From: a virus
Length of the DNA: 32,131 nucleotides
Virus record (IMG/VR): IMGVR_UViG_3300031711_000017
Span: 1 to 32,131 of that record
Reading direction: 5' to 3' (one strand)
Below the pieces are notes generated by a model, which did not search any database, had not been told where the DNA came from, and was given only the letters and a program-made list of their open reading frames with translations. The first letter of the stretch is position 1, and the number at the start of each line of letters is the position of its first letter. Below, one piece after another: positions 1 through 7,989 of the stretch. A program made the position numbers and the translations under genes.

Positions 1-502
1 TTTTATTAAGTAACGATTTAACTTCTATTTCCTGTTCTTTGCTTATTTTTTTATTAAAAGGAATGATTCCTTTAGCAAAGTTTCCTTTATTTCTTTTTTT
101 ATTGTTCATATCTCTAATATTATCTTTAAGAGTACCCAAAAATAAATGATCAGGATTAGTACATATTCTATTGTCGCAGGTATGGCAAACGAATATGTTT
201 TTAGGTATTTCTCCTTTATGTATAATCCATGAAGCTCTATGAGCATCAATCCTATTAGGCTTAATAGAACCAAACCTAATTTGTCCATAGCCAGGAGTAG
301 ATATAGGTCCTTTCCAATTCCAACATTCCCTTTGTTTAATAACAAATTTATTATAATCCGTTTTAATTTTTTCTATTTTTTTATCTTCCGTTAATCTTTG
401 ATTAAAACCTTTGCATTTATTTGAACAATAAATTCCATAAGATGATTTATCACAATAAATAAATGAGTTAGAACACCATTTACAAATCGATTGTTTATTC
501 AT
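1..502 (-). CDS. HNH endonuclease, free-standing, cut by the left window edge
   Basis: Reading the minus strand from the ATG at 502-500 gives 167 residues with no stop before the edge. Residues 7-30 have Cys pairs (CKWC, and C26/C30) suggesting a small zinc finger. Residues 60-132 carry the HNH core of phage homing enzymes: CWNW.G, GYG, AHRASW, then CHTCDNRICTNPDHL and GT..DN. The last visible part (KKISKEQEIE) resembles the start of the DNA-binding helix that usually follows. It is the same family as the gene at 30727. It lies downstream of the RHH gene and is probably co-transcribed with it. Its likely role is site-specific DNA nicking or cutting that spreads the gene; the target is unknown. 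Family assignment is strong, the true C-terminus is outside the window. Confidence 0.85.
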   Translation of the reverse strand, partial: MNKQSICKWCSNSFIYCDKSSYGIYCSNKCKGFNQRLTEDKKIEKIKTDYNKFVIKQRECWNWKGPISTPGYGQIRFGSIKPNRIDAHRASWIIHKGEIPKNIFVCHTCDNRICTNPDHLFLGTLKDNIRDMNNKKRNKGNFAKGIIPFNKKISKEQEIEVKSLLNK

Positions 503-532
503 ATATCCATCGCCACCAGTCCAATCCATCCA

Positions 533-706
533 TTAGAGATCCTTTATATTTAAATCTATTTCTTCTTCTATCCGTTGTCGTATAGCAATCAAAACCCATT
601 GAGTAAGCGTGCATCCCCTGAAAAGGGCACGTTTCTTCATATCTTTATGCAATTCTTCATTTATGTTGATGATTAATCTCTTAGGATTTTTTAGCGGTTT
701 GTTCAT
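533..706 (-). CDS. small ribbon-helix-helix (Arc/MetJ-type) DNA-binding protein
   Basis: This 57-residue protein starts at the ATG at 706-704, with AAGGA about six bases upstream. The pattern is basic start (MNKPLKNPKR), one strand LIININEEL, then two helices (HKDMKKRALFRG and LTQWVLIAIRQRIEEEI), as in Arc-like repressors, which bind DNA as dimers through the strand. An inverted repeat ATGATA-N7-TATCAT at 737-755 lies just upstream and could be its operator, giving autoregulation and control of the divergent fibre gene at 826. The HNH gene follows after 30 bases. It is too short for a closer name. Confidence 0.6.
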   Translation of the reverse strand: MNKPLKNPKRLIININEELHKDMKKRALFRGCTLTQWVLIAIRQRIEEEIDLNIKDL

Positions 707-736
707 CTTTTATCCTTCTTTTATGCATATGTATAT

Positions 737-755
737 ATGATAACACGCATATCAT
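737..755. promoter_or_regulatory. inverted repeat, candidate operator
   Basis: ATGATA, a 7-base spacer and TATCAT form a perfect 6-bp dyad between the divergent RHH gene and the fibre gene. A second dyad, CAACTA-N11-TAGTTG, lies at 763-785. A weak plus-strand promoter, TTGCAA (760-765) with a 17-base spacer and TTGGAT (783-788), overlaps the second dyad. The position fits an operator for the adjacent RHH protein; that link is inferred. Confidence 0.35.
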
Positions 756-825
756 GATTTTGCAACTAACTCTTTTCCGTAGTTGGATAAAGGCATGAAT
801 ATAACCATTTCTCAAGGAGAGAACT

Positions 826-1857
826 ATGCCTTCAGGTTCACAAAATCAACAACAATTGTATGGATTCACTTCGCCGTTATCGGTTGGTGCTCCAATTCCT
901 ATAGTTGCCAATAGAGCTCCTACGGTAACTGATCATTTTCCTTTGGGAAGTGTATGGGTATGGCCAGCTCAAGAAGAATCATGGATTGCTGTTGCAGCTC
1001 TTAATGGCCAAACCATATGGAATCTTAACGAGTCCGGTGGTGGATCAGGTGCCTTTAGTACTTTAACCTCTACAGGAGCAACCACTTTAGCCACCACCGG
1101 TGCAAGCAATAATACCTTTGGTAACACGACCGGTACTACAAGCCTTGCATTATCAGTCGGTACCGGCGGCTTTAGTTTAAATGGCGTTGCTTCATCTACG
1201 TATACCATTGGTGCTGCAACAACTACCGGCACCATTACCATTGGTGGTACAGCTCAAAGCGGAACCATTACCTTGGGTTCAAGTTCTGCAGCTAACAGTT
1301 TAGTAATCGCAAATGGTGTAGGAGCCACTGCAGTAGCCATAGCTAATAACCAAGTTGGTGGCACCGTTGCAATTGGCACTTCCATGACCACCGGCAGCAT
1401 TACGGTCGGTACTTCTATGACTACCGGGAATCTCGTCCTAGGATCCACCGCAGGAACTACCGGTAATACGACTATTTTTGGTGGCGGTAATTCTGCTTCA
1501 GGAATATTACTTTCTACCGGTTCGGGAACTGCAGCAGGTTTTGTAAGAATTGCTCCTCAAACGGGCACCAGTGCAAGCCCAACAGCCTCTATTACGATGA
1601 ATACCCGTGTTGGTGTAGCTACCTTTACCGGATTTACTACTGCTGCTAATGGTACTCAAGCATTTACGATTACGAACTCCACTATATTAACCACTTCATT
1701 TGTGCAAGTAAGTGTAACTACGGTTGGATCAGCTACCGCATTTATGGGTATTAATGGAATAGTTCAAGCAGCAGGATCTATTGTGGTTAACTGCCAGAAC
1801 TTTGGTAGCACTGCAGTAGCGGGTAACATTCTCATCTCATTTGTTATAAATAGCTAA
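826..1857 (+). CDS. tail-fibre-like protein, Ser/Thr/Gly-rich
   Basis: The 343-residue product follows AAGGAGAG. Residues 25-65 carry NRAPTV.D......G..W, also present in the fibre at 4912, so this is probably the domain that joins the fibre to the virion. Residues 80-260 are short beta-type repeats rich in G, T, S, A (GTITIGG, GSITVGTSMTTG, GNLVLGST), as expected of a trimeric fibre shaft. The C-terminal 80 residues are less repetitive and may be a tip or trimerisation domain. There are no predicted catalytic residues. It is first in a compact run of fibre genes at 826-6567. Fibre identity rests on composition, repeats and context. Confidence 0.65.
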   Translation: MPSGSQNQQQLYGFTSPLSVGAPIPIVANRAPTVTDHFPLGSVWVWPAQEESWIAVAALNGQTIWNLNESGGGSGAFSTLTSTGATTLATTGASNNTFGNTTGTTSLALSVGTGGFSLNGVASSTYTIGAATTTGTITIGGTAQSGTITLGSSSAANSLVIANGVGATAVAIANNQVGGTVAIGTSMTTGSITVGTSMTTGNLVLGSTAGTTGNTTIFGGGNSASGILLSTGSGTAAGFVRIAPQTGTSASPTASITMNTRVGVATFTGFTTAANGTQAFTITNSTILTTSFVQVSVTTVGSATAFMGINGIVQAAGSIVVNCQNFGSTAVAGNILISFVINS

Positions 1858-1865
1858 GGAAGTAT

Positions 1866-2090
1866 ATGAACCAGTATGGATTTATCGAGATATCTGTAAT
1901 AAAGAATGAACGTCCTTATCGAGCGCTGTTGCCTTTAGGGGTTTCTTGGAAGGATGCCCATGGGGCACTCCTAGAACTGACACAACAAGTGGCCGATCAT
2001 ATAGCTGCTATAGAGGCCCAACAAGCCGCTGCAGAATCCCAACAAGCGGAAGCTGAACAAACCGAACCGACCGAACCACCTTCGGCTTAA
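1866..2090 (+). CDS. small protein with Ala/Gln/Glu-rich helical tail, unknown
   Basis: This 74-residue protein begins eight bases after the preceding fibre gene, with AAGGA upstream. Residues 1-35 look like a small beta/alpha domain (FIEISVIKNERPYRALLPLG). Residues 36-62 form a continuous Ala/Gln/Glu helix that could coil, ending in TEPTEPPSA. Such short proteins between fibre genes may be assembly factors or adaptors, but no family was recognised. The TEPTEP codons are part of a repeated ACCGA-type base pattern noted elsewhere in the window. Confidence 0.6.
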   Translation: MNQYGFIEISVIKNERPYRALLPLGVSWKDAHGALLELTQQVADHIAAIEAQQAAAESQQAEAEQTEPTEPPSA

Positions 2091-2099
2091 GGAGAAGAT

Positions 2100-2432
2100 A
2101 TGGCATTTTTTGTAGATATGCATGCAGATGCATTACGAACTACCGCCTTTGGTGCTATAAGTGGTACCTATGCGCCTATTGGAACACCTTTTAATCATCC
2201 AACCCGTCTCATGATTGCTCAGAATTATACGGATGTGCAATTAACTTTTTCCTTTGATGGTATTGTAGATCATTTTGTCCTGCCAAGTGGCGGCCAGCTT
2301 ATATTAGACGTCTCTAGTGATGAATTCCAGGGCAGTGGATTGGTAATATCGGTAAATACCCAGATGTCGGTTAAAGGATCTCCTACTTTAGGGAATGTCT
2401 ATATATCCGCATTCTACGCAAGGGGTTCCTAA
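2100..2432 (+). CDS. small beta-rich virion-associated protein, unknown
   Basis: The 110-residue product has a good AAGGAG site. It is mostly predicted beta strand (RLMIAQNYTDVQLTFSFDG, HFVLPSGGQLILDVS, GLVISVNTQMSVKG) and ends with VYISAFYARG. There is no signal peptide or membrane segment. Proteins of this size and pattern occur among phage tail-fibre genes as small structural subunits. Its stop codon overlaps the ATG of the next fibre (TAATG), so the two are translationally coupled and may be made in fixed ratio. Function is inferred from context only. Confidence 0.6.
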   Translation: MAFFVDMHADALRTTAFGAISGTYAPIGTPFNHPTRLMIAQNYTDVQLTFSFDGIVDHFVLPSGGQLILDVSSDEFQGSGLVISVNTQMSVKGSPTLGNVYISAFYARGS

Positions 2433-4159
2433 TGTCACAGATAACAACCTCTATAAGCGCTGTACCGGGAGAACCAGTTGTACAGACGTTAACCGGAAAT
2501 AGTGGGGGAGCAGTTCCCCCTACTGCGGGTAATATAAATATTGTAGGATCTACCGGCATTGTAGTTACCGGTAACCCGGGCACCAGTACACTTACAATAT
2601 CTGGCGCCACAGAAGCGGGTACATTCACTGCCGACTCAGGCTCTGCTACTCCTGCAGCTGGTGTAATAGTCATGAAAGGCGGAAGTAATATATCCACTTC
2701 AGGCGCTACTAATGTGGTTACCTATAATGTTTCTGGTACTACAAACCATGCAGTCCAGATTGGAAATGTTGGCGGTAGTCTTACTTCATTAGCAGTAGGT
2801 ACTAATGGCCAAGTTCTTATAGGATCTACCGGAGCCGATCCAGCCTTTTCTACCCTTACTTCTACCGGTGGTACGATTGCTTTTACTCCAGGAGCTCATA
2901 CGCTTAATTTGGAAACATCGGGCACTGTTAATACGATTACCGGTAATACTGGTGGTGCTATTTCACCTACTGCGGGTAATATAAATATTGTAGGATCTGG
3001 TGCTATTACTGTAACTGGTAATCCAGGAACTTCTACCTTGACGATAAGTGGAGCTACTGATGCCAGTTCATTCCCAACTGATAGTGGTACCGCAGTTCCT
3101 GCAGCAGGTGCTTTAACCATTCATGGTACTCATGGTCTTAATACATCGGGCGCTGGATCTACGGTAACGGTTGCGGTTAATAATACCCTTACGCTTGGGG
3201 ATCTTTCCGTTGTTGGAGCGAATAATCCAGCACTTACCATAACAACAGGTGATATTGATATCGTTGCGGGTAATCTCGTAATGCCGACCACAGCATCTGC
3301 ATCAGTAGGCGTTATTAAATTTGGGGCTGATCCGTATATTCAGTTCTTTAATGGTAATACTTACGTTGGGGATAATGCCGGTAACTTTGTAGGAACTACC
3401 GCTAATACTGGTATAGGAAACAATGCTCTGTCGTCTAATACGAGTGGATCTTCCAATACTGCAGTAGGTTCAGGAGCCGTTTTAGGATCATTAACTTCTG
3501 GACAAAGTAATACGGCGTTAGGAGGCGCTGCATTAACGAGTCTTCTTACGGGTAATGCTAATATTGGGATTGGTCTTCAGACTGGTAGTGCTTATACCGG
3601 ATCTGAGTCAAACAATATTCTTATAGGTACTGCACAAATTGGTACAGCAGCTGAAAGCAATGTTATCCGTTTAGGACTTACAAGCGGTGGAAGTGCTCAT
3701 ACTAAGGCATTTATTGGTGGTATTAATGGAATCAATGTTGGTTCTATAGCAAATGTTGCTACCGTGGCTTCAACGGGACAGATAGGTAGTGCAGTGATTA
3801 CTGCAGGAACCGGTATTACCGTAACCCCTGGCGCTAATACAATTACTATTGCTGCTTCGGGAACCTCTAATTTCACCTATACCAATGTTAATACAACCCC
3901 ATATGTCGTTCTTACTACTGATGAATATATTTCAGTAGATAGTTCTGGAGGCGCCAGGACTATACAGCTTCCTAATGCGGCTACTTCTGGTCGTGCTTAT
4001 ATTATTAAAGACCGAACCGGGTCAGCGGCAACTCATAATATCACCGTAACTACGGTGGGAGGAGCGGTAAATATTGATGGTGCAACAACCTATGTAATGA
4101 ACAATAATTATCAAGCCATTCAAATTATCGGTAATGGATCCACATATGAAATATATTGA
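2432..4159 (+). CDS. large tail-fibre protein with duplicated shaft and YadA-like head repeats
   Basis: This is a 575-residue fibre. Residues 10-75 and about 165-230 are two copies of one module (GNSGG/GNTGG, PTAGNINIVGS, TVTGNPGTSTLTISGAT, DSG.A.PAAG). Residues about 325-385 have NTGIGNNAL, SNTAVGSGA and SNTALGGAA, the left-handed beta-roll pattern of trimeric adhesin heads. Residues near 425-440 have AHTKAFIGGINGI, seen in many fibre and adhesin stalks. The last 90 residues (YVVLTTDEYISVD to the end) form a distinct C-terminal domain that is probably receptor-binding or trimerising. A 33-bp perfect repeat (2519-2551 = 2966-2998) lies inside the two modules. The start overlaps the preceding stop. 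Confidence 0.7.
   Translation: MSQITTSISAVPGEPVVQTLTGNSGGAVPPTAGNINIVGSTGIVVTGNPGTSTLTISGATEAGTFTADSGSATPAAGVIVMKGGSNISTSGATNVVTYNVSGTTNHAVQIGNVGGSLTSLAVGTNGQVLIGSTGADPAFSTLTSTGGTIAFTPGAHTLNLETSGTVNTITGNTGGAISPTAGNINIVGSGAITVTGNPGTSTLTISGATDASSFPTDSGTAVPAAGALTIHGTHGLNTSGAGSTVTVAVNNTLTLGDLSVVGANNPALTITTGDIDIVAGNLVMPTTASASVGVIKFGADPYIQFFNGNTYVGDNAGNFVGTTANTGIGNNALSSNTSGSSNTAVGSGAVLGSLTSGQSNTALGGAALTSLLTGNANIGIGLQTGSAYTGSESNNILIGTAQIGTAAESNVIRLGLTSGGSAHTKAFIGGINGINVGSIANVATVASTGQIGSAVITAGTGITVTPGANTITIAASGTSNFTYTNVNTTPYVVLTTDEYISVDSSGGARTIQLPNAATSGRAYIIKDRTGSAATHNITVTTVGGAVNIDGATTYVMNNNYQAIQIIGNGSTYEIY
2519..2998 (+). repeat. 33-bp perfect direct repeat inside the fibre gene
   Basis: Positions 2519-2551 and 2966-2998 are identical over 33 bases, 447 bases apart and in frame (149 codons). 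The surrounding module copies have diverged at many third positions, so this block is either recently converted or conserved at DNA level. Recombination between the copies would delete one shaft module without a frameshift. Confidence 0.8.
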
Positions 4160-4183
4160 AACATTTCATAGCATCATTATACA

Positions 4184-4252
4184 ATGAGAAAATGGCGTTT
4201 GGGTACCAAATGGGATCCAATTAATAAAACTTGGATTAAGGAAAACAAATAA
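4184..4252 (+). CDS. possible 22-residue Trp-rich mini-gene
   Basis: ATG at 4184 opens 22 codons (MRKWRLGTKWDPINKTWIKE...) that end in TAA overlapping the ATG of the C1q-like gene at 4252 (TAATG). The same coupling is used at 2432 and 20296, which supports real translation. Against it, there is no clear ribosome site and it is very short. It may be a leader peptide for the next gene. Confidence 0.35.
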   Translation: MRKWRLGTKWDPINKTWIKENK

Positions 4253-4845
4253 TGGCTTATAAAGAAAAAGCACCTCTTGTAATTGCTGAGGGTGGCACGA
4301 ATGCCATTACTATGGCAACATCGACTGGTATTGTAAAATATGATGGTACGAGTTTAGTAACGTCTTCAGCAGCAAAAATAGATAGTTCTAATAGAATGAC
4401 TAATAGTTCTCAGCCGGCATTTTTTGCTTATTTATCTGCAAGTGTAACTAATGTAACTGGCGATGGAACCATTTATCAATTAGGAACTAGTCCTAATCCT
4501 TTAACTGTTTTGTTTGATCGTGGTTCTAATTTTAACACTAATGGAACATTTACAGCACCTGTTACAGGAATCTATTTTCTTTCCACCTATATTCTATGTC
4601 AAAATCTTACTGCTACTATGCAAACTAATATGGGTATTTTGACTACTTTAAGTCCTTATTTTTCTTCTTTTGGTGGTAGTTTTACTGGTAACAATACCTT
4701 GCAGATAACAGTATTGGCTTCAATGACAGCAGGAGATACAGCGATTGCTCAAGTAGCAGTAAATAATGGAACTAAGACTGCAGGAGTGTTTGGCGATGGA
4801 GTAGGAGATCTTAGAACCTATTTCTGTGGTTATTTAGTGTGCTAG
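4252..4845 (+). CDS. tail-fibre tip protein with C1q-like domain
   Basis: This 197-residue protein has a short N-terminal fibre segment (VIAEGGTNA.TM.TSTGIVKYDG, residues 10-35), a common shaft-end motif. A C1q/TNF-like jelly-roll follows from about residue 54: FFAYLSASVTNVTGDGTIYQLG, LFDRGSNFNTNGTFTAPVTGIYFLSTYI and the closing TYFCGYLVC. C1q-like domains in phages form trimeric heads at fibre tips and are candidates for host binding. It is closely followed by a strong terminator at 4874, so it is the last gene of this fibre transcript. The tip role is inferred; the domain call is fairly firm. Confidence 0.7.
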   Translation: MAYKEKAPLVIAEGGTNAITMATSTGIVKYDGTSLVTSSAAKIDSSNRMTNSSQPAFFAYLSASVTNVTGDGTIYQLGTSPNPLTVLFDRGSNFNTNGTFTAPVTGIYFLSTYILCQNLTATMQTNMGILTTLSPYFSSFGGSFTGNNTLQITVLASMTAGDTAIAQVAVNNGTKTAGVFGDGVGDLRTYFCGYLVC

Positions 4846-4873
4846 CAATCTTGAACTCAAACTTCTAACTTTC

Positions 4874-4897
4874 AAGGAGGGCTATCCCTCCTTTTTT
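4874..4897 (+). terminator. rho-independent terminator after the C1q-like gene
   Basis: AAGGAGGG, loop CTAT and CCCTCCTT form a perfect 8-bp stem running into TTTTTT (4892-4897). It lies 28 bases after the stop at 4845 and just before the ribosome site of the fibre gene at 4912. That gene therefore needs read-through or its own promoter. Confidence 0.85.
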
Positions 4898-4911
4898 ATC
4901 AGGAGAGTAGT

Positions 4912-6567
4912 ATGTCTTTTAAACTATCTGGCCTTAATGGGCTTCCTTATTTGGGAGTCCAGGCCACCCAGCCTCCGCAGCTGCTGTATGTTAACCGCGC
5001 ACCAACCGTAAATGACTTTATCAACATCAACGTTGGTACCTTATGGCTGTTTGTAGGTCAACCTAATAATTCACCTATTGAACTGTATATGGCTGCGACA
5101 GTAATACCTCATAATGCTGAATGGATATTGTTATTCCCTTCAAGTGGTAGCGGTGTTGGAGAATTTGTTACCGATGCAGGCAGCGCTATTCCCGCAGGGG
5201 GAATTATAAACTTCCCTGGTGGTACGAATACGAACACATCTGCTGCTGGTAATACGATGCGGGTTAATCTTAATCCAAATGTTGATCTTGCCGGCAATCT
5301 TACGGTACGCGGAGCAGCCTTCTTCCCTGGATCGCCATTAGGCGTATTGGAGATTACTGATACCGTTACCGGCACAGTAACGGTACAAAATGGTACTAGT
5401 GGACAAGTTCTTATTGCCGGTAATGGTACCTATCCTCGATTTGCAACCATAAGTTCAAGTGATAATAGTATTACTTTTACTCCTGGTGTTAATACTCTTG
5501 ATATGAAAGCTGCTTTTGCGCCAGGTACCATTATACAAACTACTTTTACCAATTCTGGTACATGGACGCCTAATGTTAATACTAAATATGCCACTATCTA
5601 TGCATGGTCAGGAGGCAATGGAGGCGGTTCGGGAAGGCGTGGAACACTTGATGCATCAAGTGGTGGTGGCGGTGGAATGGGCGGTAATGGCCTTCAAGTT
5701 TCTATTCCAGGAGTTTATTTAAATAATAGTGCACCAGTTACTGTAACTATTGGTAATGGGGGAGCTGGCGGAGCCGCAGTTACTGTTGATAATACTAATG
5801 GTAATCCAGGAATCATTGGACAACCTACAACTGTTGGTTATTTTACAGTACCAGGAGGTCAATTTTCACAAGGAACGCCAGGATTTACTGCTGGATGGGG
5901 GGGCGGGACAATAGTTTGGACTGATAATGTTAATTCCAAGACCCCTGCATTAGGAACCAATGGAGGTTATACCGGAACCGGGATAATCTCTGGGTCTGCT
6001 TGGAATTATGCCGGTGTCAATACAGCTATTATTTCAGGAGAAGCTACTATGGGAGGGCTTGGCACTACTTATCCTATACTTGATTTATCAGGTATATCAG
6101 TAAATAATTCTGCTTTTGTTGATTCGCTCTTTTTCCAAATTAGCCCAGGGTTGTTTAATGGAGGAGTTGCTATTAATAATCCATATTTCCCTTTTCCTAG
6201 TGGTGGTGGAGGTGGATCGGGAGCGGCAACAGTTCCTTATAGTGGAGGAGATGGCGGTTATTTAGGTGTGTATCCATCTACTTTTTATACAACGCCTGCT
6301 CCTGGTGGCATCCAAGGTGGTACTATTAATGGAGCCAATGGAATAAATTATCTTACTGCGGCCACAGAATCTGGCTATGGAATTCTGGCGGGAGGCATGG
6401 GCGGCGGTGGTGGCGGTGGGAATAGTGCTGGCCCGGGTGGTAATGGTGGTATTGGTGGGGTGCCTGGTGGTGGCGGTGGTGGCGGAGGGGGCTCTGTAAA
6501 TGGTAATAATTCGGGTGCTGGAGGTGCTGGAGGTAAAGGATTAGTAATAATCTATGAATATCTGTAA
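4912..6567 (+). CDS. glycine-rich tail-fibre / adhesin
   Basis: The 551-residue product follows AGGAGAG. Residues 1-80 hold the NRAPTV.DF......GTLWLF..........W.LL domain shared with the fibre at 826. Residues 80-200 are beta-repeat shaft (GSGVGEFVTDAGSAIPAGG, SGQVLIAGNGTYPRF). From residue 205 (TFTNSGTWTPNVNTKYATIYAWSGG) to the end is a glycine-rich domain with polyglycine runs (GGGGGMGGNG, GGGGGSGAA, PGGGGGGGGGS) closing with GKGLVIIYEYL, the ending of the Gly_rich_2 family. Polyglycine sandwiches form receptor-binding tips in some phage adhesins. This is the likeliest host-range protein here, though the receptor is unknown. Confidence 0.75.
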   Translation: MSFKLSGLNGLPYLGVQATQPPQLLYVNRAPTVNDFININVGTLWLFVGQPNNSPIELYMAATVIPHNAEWILLFPSSGSGVGEFVTDAGSAIPAGGIINFPGGTNTNTSAAGNTMRVNLNPNVDLAGNLTVRGAAFFPGSPLGVLEITDTVTGTVTVQNGTSGQVLIAGNGTYPRFATISSSDNSITFTPGVNTLDMKAAFAPGTIIQTTFTNSGTWTPNVNTKYATIYAWSGGNGGGSGRRGTLDASSGGGGGMGGNGLQVSIPGVYLNNSAPVTVTIGNGGAGGAAVTVDNTNGNPGIIGQPTTVGYFTVPGGQFSQGTPGFTAGWGGGTIVWTDNVNSKTPALGTNGGYTGTGIISGSAWNYAGVNTAIISGEATMGGLGTTYPILDLSGISVNNSAFVDSLFFQISPGLFNGGVAINNPYFPFPSGGGGGSGAATVPYSGGDGGYLGVYPSTFYTTPAPGGIQGGTINGANGINYLTAATESGYGILAGGMGGGGGGGNSAGPGGNGGIGGVPGGGGGGGGGSVNGNNSGAGGAGGKGLVIIYEYL

Positions 6568-6623
6568 ACCTGATGACATTCCCTGAAAAATAGTTATTCT
6601 AAACCTTCGTAACTTTCCTTTAT

Positions 6624-6658
6624 AATACCCAGGAGTTTTTGTTTCGCTCCTGGGTATT
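6624..6658. terminator. long hairpin between convergent operons
   Basis: AATACCCAGGAG and CTCCTGGGTATT form a perfect 12-bp stem with an 11-base loop. It lies 57 bases after the fibre stop and before the convergent operon whose last stop is at 6697. No U-run follows on either strand. It could be a two-way terminator or an RNA 3'-end protecting hairpin. A second imperfect hairpin (AGACGG/CCGTCT) followed by TTAATTTTTTA lies at about 6664-6706. Confidence 0.55.
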
Positions 6659-6696
6659 GAGTGCAGACGGTTGACGATTTGAGCAGTGTCGCCGTC

Positions 6697-6984
6697 TTAA
6701 TTTTTTATCATTCTCTTTTTTATAATACGCTTAGCGGTTATCTCATGATGTCTAAAAAGCCTAAGGCTTTCTTGCATAAACTCTTTATCTGCAAACATCT
6801 CTTGCAGCGCTACCTCAAGAAAATGACCCAGGCTTTCCCATTGTGGTGTAGTGGCATCATTACTCACCTGTATATGAAGGACGAATCTGTTGTCATCTTT
6901 CATCTGTTTCCAGATGGTTCCTTCAGCAGCGGTGTCAAACTTAGTTGGCGCATTAAACTTAATGACCTTATTATCGTCGCTCAT
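6697..6984 (-). CDS. unknown 95-residue protein of the recombination operon
   Basis: The product is a soluble protein with a short beta region (NRFVLHIQVSNDATTPQW) and a helical, basic C-terminus (HHEITAKRIIKKRMIKN) that could contact nucleic acid. It is the last gene of the minus operon, 12 bases after the ERF gene. Position suggests a recombination or replication accessory, but no family was recognised. Confidence 0.6.
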   Translation of the reverse strand: MSDDNKVIKFNAPTKFDTAAEGTIWKQMKDDNRFVLHIQVSNDATTPQWESLGHFLEVALQEMFADKEFMQESLRLFRHHEITAKRIIKKRMIKN

Positions 6985-6996
6985 ATACTTCCTTTT

Positions 6997-7722
6997 TTAG
7001 AGATTTAAACTTTTCATCGCAATGTTAATATCTTCAAGTACGGTATCATAATCTTTTATTAGTAACTCGTTCCAGAACTTTACTTTATATTTTTCCTTAA
7101 GTGGATTACTTATTTCTGGCAAATCTTTTATTAATTTAGCCAATAGATCCAGTTGGGCATCGGTAATACGTTCTTCAATTGACTTCTGTTTTGGAGTATT
7201 TAATTTTTCTTTTTTGGGCATCAATGTGGCGGCATCATTATCATTTTTAACATCTTCATCTGTTACAGCACCTGTCATGGCCGATAAAGTATACCGACGC
7301 AGATAAGTTAATGCGCTTCCTAAATCCTGCATCTTATTAAGGGTGGCCACCCGTTCTATTTCTATACGACTTTCTGCATATTGCCCAGATGTATGTAAAA
7401 GACGCGCATAAAAAATAAGTCCATTGGCTTCACTTGAAACATACGTATAAAAAGCTAATCCATGTTTAGGCAATAGTTGATAAAGTGGTTCATGTAGCGT
7501 AGCAATATTTGCATATTTATAGTTATGACCTTTGGTGTCTTTTCCTATAACATAAAGTTCTGTCCATAATTGACATATAGCATCAGCAAACTCTTTTCCC
7601 TGAATTGGGACTTGCTTGCGTTCTTCGTTCATTGCTAGATGATTCCTGATCTCCCCTAAAGAGACATGAACATCTTCAAGGGATCGATTAAGTGCAGTGA
7701 TATCGTGCATATCTATTTGCAT
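6997..7722 (-). CDS. erf: ERF-family single-strand annealing recombinase
   Basis: This 241-residue protein has the ERF core. GHNYKYANIATLHEPLYQLLPKHGLAF lies at residues 65-91, and NKMQDLGSALTYLRRYTLSAMTGAVTDEDVKND at about 129-161, including the family's GS..TY.RRY.L..MTG and acidic D.D stretch. ERF proteins form rings on single-stranded DNA and anneal complementary strands during phage recombination and genome circularisation. The C-terminal 70 residues are charged and helical, as usual for the variable tail. The ribosome site is AAGGAATAGT before the ATG. It is the middle gene of a three-gene operon and works naturally with the RusA resolvase at 12958. No exonuclease partner is visible in the window. 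Confidence 0.9.
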   Translation of the reverse strand: MQIDMHDITALNRSLEDVHVSLGEIRNHLAMNEERKQVPIQGKEFADAICQLWTELYVIGKDTKGHNYKYANIATLHEPLYQLLPKHGLAFYTYVSSEANGLIFYARLLHTSGQYAESRIEIERVATLNKMQDLGSALTYLRRYTLSAMTGAVTDEDVKNDNDAATLMPKKEKLNTPKQKSIEERITDAQLDLLAKLIKDLPEISNPLKEKYKVKFWNELLIKDYDTVLEDINIAMKSLNL

Positions 7723-7723
7723 A

Positions 7724-7966
7724 CTATTCCTTATTTTTGATGGATTCTAAATGTGCTTTCAATCTGTCTGGATACTTCTGTATCTCTTTTAAGTCTGCGG
7801 GAAAGTTCTTATTAAATAGTTCGGTCAACTTTTCCCGTGATAAAAATGCTCCATAGTGGTCAAACAGATCTTGTAACATCTCTGCGCGTTGCTTTGCAAA
7901 GAGGACATCTTCATCAAGTTTCTCTTGAAGCATACTTTCTATGTCTCGTCGCGATAATTTAGCCAT
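7724..7966 (-). CDS. unknown charged helical protein, first gene of ERF operon
   Basis: This 80-residue all-helical protein (SRRDIESMLQEKLDEDVLFAKQR...) has alternating charged residues and no membrane segment. The start at 7966 has GAAAGGAA upstream and lies about 16 bases from the predicted transcription start of the minus promoter. The ERF start follows its stop by one base. It may be a recombination helper or a regulator; no motif decides. Confidence 0.6.
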   Translation of the reverse strand: MAKLSRRDIESMLQEKLDEDVLFAKQRAEMLQDLFDHYGAFLSREKLTELFNKNFPADLKEIQKYPDRLKAHLESIKNKE

Positions 7967-7989
7967 GATGTTCCTTTCGATATACTTAT

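Noticed and set aside
106-345. 79-codon minus-strand frame at the left edge
   Set aside because: It is a shadow: the overlapping minus frame starting at 502 encodes a clear HNH protein and is open to the window edge.
6361-6560. Repeated GGT/GGA tracts as a CRISPR or satellite array
   Set aside because: They are glycine codons in one open fibre gene with no regular spacer length.
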